A DNA stretch of 64,000 nucleotides from Channallabes apus (lineage: Eukaryota; Chordata; Actinopteri; Siluriformes; Clariidae): positions 2,888,422-2,952,421 of the forward strand of contig CM060127.1 in NCBI GenBank assembly GCA_030522415.1. The letters are read 5' to 3'. The position numbers and the translations under genes were made by a program. Below, piece after piece: positions 56,617 to 64,000 of this stretch; the stretch's first letter is position 1, and every line of letters starts with the position of its first letter. The notes under the pieces are model-generated. The model ran no database searches and was not told the origin of the DNA. It saw only the letters and a program-made list of their open reading frames with translations.

Positions 56617-57519
56617 CTTGAAACAAGCAACAATCGAGAAACGAAGACAAAATTAGACCACTATTCCACGATGCATTGCTTCACGGCAGCTCCAAAGCTG
56701 AAGCTGATGGTTGAGAAAGGCACGTGGCCATCTCACACTGGTAGCACTCCTGGTAAAGGGAAAAAAGGGGCCATACCCACGCCTCAGGTCCAGTCTTGTG
56801 CCAACTTGAACTTGGTCCTTATGCATCCACTTTGCCATCCTGTTGCCTCCACGGCAGCAGCCAAAGCTTCTGCCTCTTTGCAGCAGACGTCTGTCCTTAT
56901 GGGTTTATTTCCGACAAAAATGGAAAATAAAGTCACTCTGATTACACTAATCGGGTAATTTCTGAGGATTTCAGTTTCTGTTAAGAATGCAGTAAAAGCT
57001 GTTTCTGTGCAGCTACTGAGATGGAAAATAGTTGGTATTCCTTTTAAGATGGCTTTTTCCAAAGAGATCCCAAAAGTTCCCCCAGGTGTGTGCGCATATC
57101 TTTTGGGATTAGATTAGATTAGATTAGACTGAAACTGTTTCGTTGATGTATGTGTATTCTTGTTTGCGTCTGTATGTTAGGTAGAAATGAACGTGTGGGG
57201 ATCTGCCAAAATTCTAGAGTGCTACATGGCCCAAATGGCCCGTTTAAAACTAAAACTGTATTCCTCCACGCAAACCACCTTCTGCTAGAAACGGGCCCAG
57301 CACCCATTCCAAATCTACAGTTGCTGTGTGAATTACTGTACTTCTCTGATAATATTATTTTCTTCCCTTTTTTGAAAAATAAAATAAAACATTTTATTGA
57401 GTTGCTGAAATATTGTTTTGTTCATGGTATGGCCATGAAATAAGGGAAAGGTACATTGAAAAAGAGAGTTCTAATGGGACCAACTGCACTCCTGTGATAT
57501 TCCTGACATCTCCTAAGCC
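54180..57519 (-). other. Probable PDE4 3' UTR
   Basis: Follows the PDE4 stop on the minus strand for 3.3 kb with few recognisable transposons. It is AT-rich, with several minus-strand AATAAA signals (near 57,392, 56,904, 54,976, 54,343 and 54,205). A GA tract lies at 56,561-56,617. The true end is unknown. Confidence 0.35.
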
Positions 57520-57990
57520 TCACGTATCATCAGCAGGGGAGAAAGATGACTCCTCTTCATCTTCTGCCTCCTCTATCGGACTCCCATCTGAATGTCTTTC
57601 CTCATCTTCTTCCTCCACCACTGACTGTACCTGCAGTCGCCTTCTTCCCCCTCTCTCTACTGCCACTATGTCTTCTCCACCCCCGCCATCCTGTCCTCCT
57701 CCAGGATTCTCCCCTTCATTCATCTCCTTTGGCCCCTCCTGCTCAATGCTAGCTATATGATTGTGGTTGGGCCCAGGCTCCTGAACCGGCTCACCTTCCA
57801 AGGTAAGCTGGAATTGAAACTTGTCAAGCTCATTGTCGGTGATTGGAGGTGGCGAGGGGCTCTGGGGGATAGTGCTCTGGTACCAGTCCCGGTTGTCCTC
57901 AAGGGTGTCCAGGATTTCCTGAGCGTCAGGGTGCACTAAATCGCCCCATGTCTCCCACAGAGGGTGCACAATGTAATCGATGAAGCCCAC
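57520..57990 (-). CDS. pde4a: cAMP phosphodiesterase PDE4, last coding exon
   Basis: Hydrolyses cAMP; rolipram-sensitive PDE4 family. The exon starts after TTTATAG with [20 protein letters not shown], the end of the catalytic domain, followed by [18 protein letters not shown]. Next come PQSPSPPP (ERK phosphorylation consensus), [11 protein letters not shown] (FQF docking motif) and a low-complexity Gly/Glu/Asp-rich tail ending FSPADDT before TGA at 57,520-57,522. It supplies 156 residues; all upstream exons are beyond 64,000. NRDWYxSxIxQSPSPPP is closest to PDE4A as I remember it, and linkage to elavl3/prkcsh also favours PDE4A, but the terminal DT resembles PDE4B and PDE4D. Family assignment is sure; the paralogue is not. 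Confidence 0.9.
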   Translation of the reverse strand: MGFIDYIVHPLWETWGDLVHPDAQEILDTLEDNRDWYQSTIPQSPSPPPITDNELDKFQFQLTLEGEPVQEPGPNHNHIASIEQEGPKEMNEGENPGGGQDGGGGEDIVAVERGGRRRLQVQSVVEEEDEERHSDGSPIEEAEDEEESSFSPADDT

Positions 57991-58566
57991 CTATAAAGAT
58001 AGAAGAAAAAAGTAGGCTATGAGGGTCTGTGCTTGGTTCAGTTTGGCCGGTACAGATTTATTAAACATTAACATTCATGAGGGTCCAGCTGGGTTCATGT
58101 AAAACACACAACACAGCTCTTCCTCTCTTTTTAAGAGATTAAATACATGTTTTACAAATGCAGCCCAAAATCCCAAATCCAGACAACCAATAACTGCACA
58201 GAGGTCAAGCTGTTTCAGGATTACAGTAGGTACATTTTCTTCCGCGCATATTCTAATTATGTATTATATGTATTATATGTATTTGGACTGAATTCCAAAT
58301 ACTGTAGAGGTAAATGGAAAGCTAATGCGCTGTAGGGTGTACAATCCCCTGTCACACACCAGGCAGTGGAGTAATACATAAAATTGAACATCCCAGTGCT
58401 GTTATACTCTATATCAGCACTAATAAAATGCCTTATGTCCAATCAAACTGTTTTTTAATCTCTATTTAGTCTATACTTTAATCAACATGGGAGCAAATGT
58501 AGAAATCTAATAACAAATGTAGTTGAAATCACACAAAAAATGAGAATGTGAACATTCACCCCATAT

Positions 58567-58660
<94 letters not shown>
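58567..58660. repeat. Long pure CA microsatellite
   Basis: About 47 uninterrupted CA units. Confidence 0.95.
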
Positions 58661-58663
<3 letters not shown>

Positions 58664-58861
58664 TTTAGCATAATTCCAGAGGTGGACTTTACTCGATCAG
58701 TTGTTCTTCGGAATTATAACATAATATTATTTTTGGTGCATTTATATTTTACTTGTGTATTATTTAAATTATTCTTACCCAATTAGATTTCTGGGCAAAA
58801 AGAAAAAAAATTATATTTTGGTTTAGAACCTTCAACATCCTTTTAGCAGTTAGTGGTTTAC

Positions 58862-59021
58862 CCTTAGTGGTTAGCACTGTCGCCTTGTACCTCCAAGGTC
58901 TGGGTTTGTTTTCCACCTCAGGTCTGTGTGTGGAGTCCGCATGTTCTCCCCGTGCTTGGTAGGTTTCCTCCGGGTACTTTGGTTTCAAAATGCCTGTAGT
59001 GTGTAACTGAGCGTGTGAGTG

Positions 59022-59078
<57 letters not shown>

Positions 59079-59190
59079 TGAACTGTAATCCCGTCCAGGG
59101 TGTACCCTCCCTCGTGCCTCCTGGATAGGCTTTACGCCTCCCCACGACCCTGTATACAGGATAAATCGCTATAGTGATATAAGACGGTGA
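58862..59190 (+). repeat. tRNA-derived SINE copy with expanded GT tract
   Basis: Head 'ttagtggttagcactgtcgc', body 'catgttctccccgtgcttgg', then a GT tract (about 59,024-59,078) and the tail 'ccctgtatacaggataaatc'. Same family as 23,645. Confidence 0.7.
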
Positions 59191-59621
59191 GTGAACACAC
59201 TCATTACAGATCCCAGTGACTTCACACTTTACACTGTATGTGGCTTTCAATGAACTCTCGCGTACTGTAGCATCCAAGTCATCAATGTGCAAAAAAACTA
59301 TTTGTCATCTACAGTGACCTTCTTATTCTGCACATAGTAGTTAATGTTGCATCAGATAAAATAAGTATCCACATTGCCTGGAGGGAAGGCATGAACTGGA
59401 TCCTGTTTGAGGTCAAATTTATACATAATATTTGGCCTTAAACTGAACGCTGTATTGTTTGTTGCAAAGAATCTTTACTTCAAATTGCTTAAATTGTAAC
59501 ATACTGCAATAGTCGTCGCCCACCGGATAAACCTTCTGATGGAAAAAATAAAAGAACAAAACCTATGTTTAAAAAAAGCACAATCAGACAATGTCTTATT
59601 TTTAACATTAGCCTACCCTGC

Positions 59622-59735
59622 CTGTCCATGGACTGTTGGAGGAAACCGTAGTACCGGGAGGGAATCCATCAATTACAGGGAGAACATGGAAATCAAACCC
59701 TTGACCCTAGAGGTACGAGGCAACAGTGCTACACA
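59622..59735 (-). repeat. SINE fragment
   Basis: 'ggactgttggaggaaaccgt' and 'aggtacgaggcaacagtgct' are reverse-complement parts of the SINE family. Confidence 0.6.
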
Positions 59736-59799
59736 TACACACACACACCTCGTCATGTCAATACATGTTAGATTATAGTTGAGTTTTTTGCATTTGCTC

Positions 59800-61330
59800 T
59801 TTGTACACCACCTCATTGGAATGAACCACTCAAGATGTGAGCAAAGTCAAGACTTTCATCTTTAATTCAAGGAGTTTTACAAAAGTGTGGCATTAACATT
59901 CAGGAATTACAGGCATTTTGGGGGGCATTATTATTTTGTAAATTATAAAACGAATTGCATGGCCAGGTGTGGCCTGTTCCCTCGTTACCTCAAGACTAAT
60001 CAAGCAGATCAAAGGTGTTGACTCAAACTCATGAGGTTCCAAAGGGTGTCATGCCAGTGACTGCCTCTGCTCAGGTTTACAGTAGCTAATGCTGGCTAAC
60101 TTTGGCTCTCCCTTTTAGTTATGATGTCATAGTTCGTCCTGCCGGAGTCCCTGCTTGCACTCTACAGTAAATATACATTCACATTAGACATTGTGACTGT
60201 GACCATACCTAATTGCAATCTCTCCTCCTCTTCTCTTCCTCCCCCTCTTTCTCTTTCCTCTCTCCCCCTGTCTCCCCCTTTCACTCTTTCTCTCTCTCTC
60301 TCTGTCGAGCTACACATGTGGTTCCTGAGCTGCCAGTGATCCAGACTCCCTCTGCCCTCCGGACCTGTCTGATCCATCCTGGTGCCCCGTTTCTGGTTGG
60401 AGGTCTCGTCGCATGGATGCCCCGTGTGTCTCTTTAGGATGCGTCTGGTGTCTGTGGATGATTCTATCTACTTAGAAGATGGTTCTGGCCTCGACTGGTG
60501 TTGTCAGCTGTTTCTCTGAGGACTTGACAATTCGATAGTTCAGGACTGGAACTTTCTACAAGTCTATCTGAGTCTCCAATAACTACTGGACTCCATTTTA
60601 CATCAACTATTATAACATCAATTAACATCAACTATTATAGCTGAACCTAACACTTAACACTGTATAAATGCAGTTCATTTCCTGCTATCTGTTTCACCCA
60701 GATGAGGATGGGTTCCCTGTCGAGTCTGGTTCCTCTCAAGGTTTCTTCCTATTACCATCTCAGGGAGTTTTTCCTTGCCACTGTCGCCCTCGGCTTGCTC
60801 ACCAGGGAATATCTGAACATTTTGATTCATACACATTCACATTCCATACAAACTTAAATAATTCTTTTGATTGTGTAAAGCTGTTTTGAGACAATGTCAA
60901 TTGTTAAAAGCGCTATACAAATAAAACTGAACTGAATTGAATTGAATTAATGCTGCAAAACTGATAGGAAACTTCTTCATATTGTGGATGGAGAAGGACT
61001 CAAAACATACAGTGAAAGCTACCCAAGGCAAAGTTACACAAGTCTGTCACCTGCTCTCAACCCAAAAGTGCATGCTTTATAAGTCCTGAAGACAAGATTG
61101 AAGAGAAGAAGAAGGTAGAAATGACCCACCAACCAGCAGCAGCTCAAGGCAGCTGCAGTAAAGGCCTGGAAAAACATCTCGAGGGTGGAAGCAGTATTTG
61201 GTCATGTCCATGGGTTTTAGACTTTAGAGTCAAATACTGCAAAGGATTTTCATCCAATATTAAAGGGGATCCTTATATTTCTAATAACTTTAGTTTGTTC
61301 CATTATTTATGAAGTGTGTGTTGGTATTAA
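59800..61330 (+). repeat. Unassigned dispersed-repeat relic split by a LINE tail
   Basis: The left part (59,800-60,080: 'caaagtcaagactttcatct', 'ggccaggtgtggcctgttcc') and right part (60,955-61,330) flank the LINE tail. The right part has a frame with EDKIEEKKKVEMTHQPAAA, AQGSCSKGLEKHLEGGSSIW and KGFSSNIKGD. It looks like a decayed transposon protein, but I cannot name the family. Confidence 0.35.
60285..60948 (+). repeat. LINE 3'-tail repeat (longest solo copy)
   Basis: Runs from 'tctctctctctctctgtcga' through 'agctgccagtgatccagact', 'gatgaggatgggttccctgt' and 'agcgctatacaaataaaact' to GAATT repeats. Used as the reference for the other tail copies. Confidence 0.75.
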
Positions 61331-61989
61331 AATGGGTGTAATTTCTCAATTTTTAATGCCACATTTTTGTCAAACCGCTTGAATTACTTTTGAATGTTTC
61401 ATTTAAAATACAGCGTGCTGGGCTACAGCGGCCAAATGGCAAAAAAAATGTCTTTGTTCCATGTGCTCCTCTTTTTTTGGCTTGCATGGTTCGCAGAGCA
61501 TTTTGGGTTCTTGTTGAGATTACAGATGTCCATAATGACTTTGGTCCTGAAGGAAGAATCTTTCTTTATTTTTTTAACTAAGTGTGTTAAACATACTGCA
61601 TGCGTGAACAAACAAAAATCATAATTGTGTGAGAGGGATAGAAAATAGTCCATCCAACTGTCAGAGTTCTGAGAAACTTGTTACTGGAACCCAGCAGTGC
61701 AATAAATACTCCACAACATGAGGCTTTAGTTCATGCATCTTATAGTCCCATAGGTGGAAGTTCTCCAACAAATGTTCTGCACTTATTCATTGGGTCGAGT
61801 TTATTGCTCAAGTTTAAAAAAAATTCTCCAGGGCCTGCTGGGTCGCTGTATGTTCTTTTTCGAATTTCATGGTTTTCTGCTTTAATTTGTCATAAAATGT
61901 GATCAGCTGTTCATCGAAGTCAAAAGTATTGAGAAATAAATGTACCTAAAATAATAACACAAAATTCTGATCTTTATCAAATCCTCATA

Positions 61990-62420
61990 GTACTAGTGGA
62001 AAACGTATGTAAATCTGTAAGTTTGAAGGTGGGGACTAGAGCTAACCTAACCCAACCAGAAAATAAGATGGGGGAAACATCTTGATTTGGACCTGCTTTG
62101 CTGCATCAGGGTGTGGTCAGCTTGCAATCATAGGAGGTAAGATGAATTCCCATGTGTATCAAAAATGTCTTCAGGATAATATGAAAAAGTCTGTACATCC
62201 GCTAAAACCCTGTAGAAGTTGAGTGATATAACAGGACAATAAACACCGGAACAAGTCCACAACAGAACGGCCGAGACAGAGCCCAGACCTCAACCCAATA
62301 GAGATGCTGTGGAATGACTTCCAGAGGTCACACACCAGAATATGACAGAGATAAAACAGTTCTGCCACAGGAAGTGTCTGGTTGAGAAATTGCATTTTTT
62401 TATAAAATAATATTTTTTCT
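61990..62420 (+). mobile_element. Tc1-like transposase relic
   Basis: Across frames: FGPALLHQGVV, a 'taggaggtaagatgaattcc' segment, 'aacaggacaataaacaccgg' ([12 protein letters not shown]) and [17 protein letters not shown] near 62,280-62,330. Stops and indels throughout. Confidence 0.65.
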
Positions 62421-62641
62421 ATGGCTGTCCAATTTTTCTTTTTTTATGTTTATATGTTAGAATTTTCCTTCCCATGTCGGGATCTCTGTAAAGGTCTCAT
62501 GAAACAGTACTATCATTTAATTAGCATTGTTTCTTTACTCCTGTATAAATGTGGTCAATTTAATGTTTTCTTTATTTGAAATGACTTGCTCTGTTGGAGC
62601 TTATTCACTAGCTTCTAGGTGTTCAATGGGTTGATAATATA

Positions 62642-62795
62642 ATGTACTGTATGCTGCCTCACCAAAAAGGCTCTGAGTCAAATTATAGATTGGTGTCAAG
62701 CAAAGAAAACATGAAAGGAATTGGGTTAAGAACCAGATTGGACCGATTTCAGAGTGATGGGCATGTCAGGGTAAGAAGGAAAGGTCATGAAGCTT
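62642..62795 (+). mobile_element. Tc1-like fragment joined to a LINE
   Basis: RTRLDRFQSDGHVRVRRKGH matches the same Tc1 family as 17,880-18,480 (the 'gatgggcatgtcagggtaag' region). It runs directly into LINE sequence. Confidence 0.6.
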
Positions 62796-64000
62796 ACAGG
62801 TTACAGGTGTCATTGGAAATGTTGAGAGGAAGCTGGTGTCATTATCAAAAAGCTGAGAAAGCCGCTAGAATAGCATTTTTTTCTAGTCTTATTGTTTCTA
62901 ACTCTCATGACCCTTGTGTTCTTTTTAACACATTGAACTCTTATTCTTATTGAGCGGAATTGATTCTTATTGATTCTTAATGCTCATGAACCTGTCCCTT
63001 TGAAGACTTCTATGGAAACCTGTGATGAATTTCTTCACTATTTTATGGATAAGGTTAAACACATCAGATCCCTTATTTTACCATCTGTTAGTGACCAACC
63101 AATTTTAAGACCTCGTATGAATGTGTTCGAGCATTTTGAGCCTGTCTCCCTTACTTTTTTAGAGGATCTGGTTTCCAGTAGTCAGCCATCTGGGTCTCCT
63201 TCTGATGTTACCCCTCCTAATTTTGTTAAGGAAGTTTTCCCCACTTTGGGTCCTTTTATTCTTGCTATTATTAATAGCAGTTTAACTTCTAGTGTGATGC
63301 CGAAAAATTTTAAGCATGCTGTGGTGCAACCCTTGCAAAAAAGTCTGGCCTAGATCCTTCTATTTTGTCAAATTTTAGACCTATCTCCAAGCTACCTTTT
63401 TTGGCCAAACTTCTGGAAAAAATTGTCTATTTGCAATTGCAGCCTTTCCTTGATGAACAGGCAATTTTGGAAGTGTTTCAGTCTGGGTTTAAAACTCGCC
63501 ACAGCACTGAGTCTGCTCTTTTAAGAGTTTTTAATCACATTTTCATAGCAACCGACTCCGGAGACTCTGTACTAATTGTGCTTCTAGATTTAACAGCAGC
63601 TTTCGACACCATAGACCATGAGATTCTTTTATCCAGGTTGGAACAGTGGGTGGGCATTACAGGCTCAGCCTTGCAGTGGTTTAGGTCCTACCTCTCTAAT
63701 AGAACCTTCTGTGTCAGTATAGATGGCTTCACTTCCAACTCTGCTGCGCTTCCTTGGGGGGTTCCACAAGGCTCCACTCTTGGTCCACTTTTATTTACTT
63801 TGTATCTGCTCCCAATCGGAGCTATTTTCCGAAAATATAACATCTCCTTTCATTTTTATGCAGATGACTGTCAGGTTTACCTCCCATTAAAGCACAGTGG
63901 TGCATGTTCTGTCAAGCTTCTTCTGAATTGCTTTGTTGAAGTTAAAAGATGGTTGGCATTTAATTTCTTGAATGTCAATGAGGAAAAGACAAAAGTTATG
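62796..64000 (+). mobile_element. CR1/L2-type LINE, continues past the window
   Basis: Begins inside ORF2 (5' truncated or inserted) with LEMLRGSWCHYQKAEKAARI, then AFFSSLIVSNSHDPCVLF and the pre-polymerase region (62,970-63,353: LTFLEDLVSSSQPSGSPSDV). The reverse transcriptase follows. It cannot be judged 3' of 64,000. Confidence 0.85.
63335..64000 (+). pseudogene. CR1/L2-type reverse transcriptase, partial
   Basis: Open without stops to the window end: SGLDPSILSNFRPISKLPFL, FQSGFKTRHSTESALLRVFN, box A VLLDLTAAFDTIDHEILL, box B WGVPQGSTLGPLLF and box C FHFYADDCQVYLP, with all catalytic aspartates intact. It is out of frame with the preceding part by one base, in an A run at about 63,338-63,343 (six A's where seven would restore the frame), so the copy is marginally broken or the base is a sequencing error. 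Confidence 0.88.

Larger units (their letters stand above)
57991..64000 (-). other. PDE4 intron (partial)
   Basis: At least 6 kb of the intron before the last exon. I looked on the minus strand for the preceding catalytic exon (MEISPMCDKH-type) and did not find it. The content is repeats, listed separately; 57,991-58,560 and 61,340-61,990 hold nothing recognised. Confidence 0.6.

Noticed and set aside
57546..57939. Plus-strand frames opposite the PDE4 exon
   Set aside because: They are shadows of the Glu/Gly-rich PDE4 tail; the minus strand has the conserved catalytic end.
60668..60889. Small protein starting MQFISCYLFHPDEDGFP
   Set aside because: The same frame appears in other copies of the LINE tail (for example 10,194-10,412) and has no role beyond the repeat.
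58000..64000. Upstream PDE4 catalytic exons
   Set aside because: I looked on the minus strand for the preceding exon signature and found none; the exons must lie beyond the window.

Overview
The window reads as vertebrate, and specifically teleost fish, nuclear DNA. Coding sequence is sparse and split into short GT-AG exons. CA, GA and TA microsatellites are abundant. The interspersed repeats are of fish type: Tc1-like transposons, hAT-type elements, RTE and CR1/L2 LINEs, and tRNA-derived SINEs. A catfish or related ostariophysan is my guess from repeat style and protein sequence; the sequence alone does not prove it.

Three protein genes are supported. (1) elavl3 (HuC), plus strand, is complete: seven coding exons from 19,928 to 30,487 that join without frame error into 358 residues with three RRM domains. 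A CCAAT/TATA-like promoter lies near 19,33x-19,374, and a long 3' UTR probably ends near 35,575. (2) prkcsh (glucosidase II beta subunit), minus strand, is complete: sixteen coding exons from 50,963 down to 39,367 that join into 529 residues. These give a signal peptide, an LDLa-like pair, a coiled coil, two EF-hands, an acidic segment, an MRH domain and a C-terminal HDEF. One intron is GC-AG. (3) The last coding exon of a PDE4 cAMP phosphodiesterase, minus strand, lies at 57,520-57,990; its upstream exons are outside the window. The human orthologues of all three lie in 19p13.2, so the block looks like conserved synteny and favours pde4a.

Layout: 1-19.3 kb is gene-poor intergenic DNA with a LINE relic, MITE-like elements, several Tc1 relics and simple repeats. 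19.3-35.6 kb is elavl3. 35.6-39.3 kb is the gap between the convergent elavl3 and prkcsh, holding one nearly full-length Tc1 element. 39.4-51.5 kb is prkcsh, whose introns carry a second Tc1 element with 200-bp arms, an RTE LINE with a 20-bp target duplication, a 1.1-kb hAT-type element with an 8-bp duplication, and SINE copies. 51.5-54.1 kb is repeat-rich spacer. 54.1-58 kb is the probable PDE4 3' UTR and last exon. 58-64 kb is a repeat-filled PDE4 intron ending inside a LINE reverse transcriptase.

The genes do not form a shared pathway: elavl3 is a neuronal RNA-binding protein, prkcsh acts in ER glycoprotein folding, and PDE4 degrades cAMP. No convincing new biological system is visible. 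The best leads are the HDEF retrieval signal, the GC-AG intron, the ERK-site state of the PDE4 tail, a hAT-type element carrying paired ETS-like sites, a microsatellite grown inside a Tc1 copy, and a convergent pair of CTCF-like sites around elavl3.
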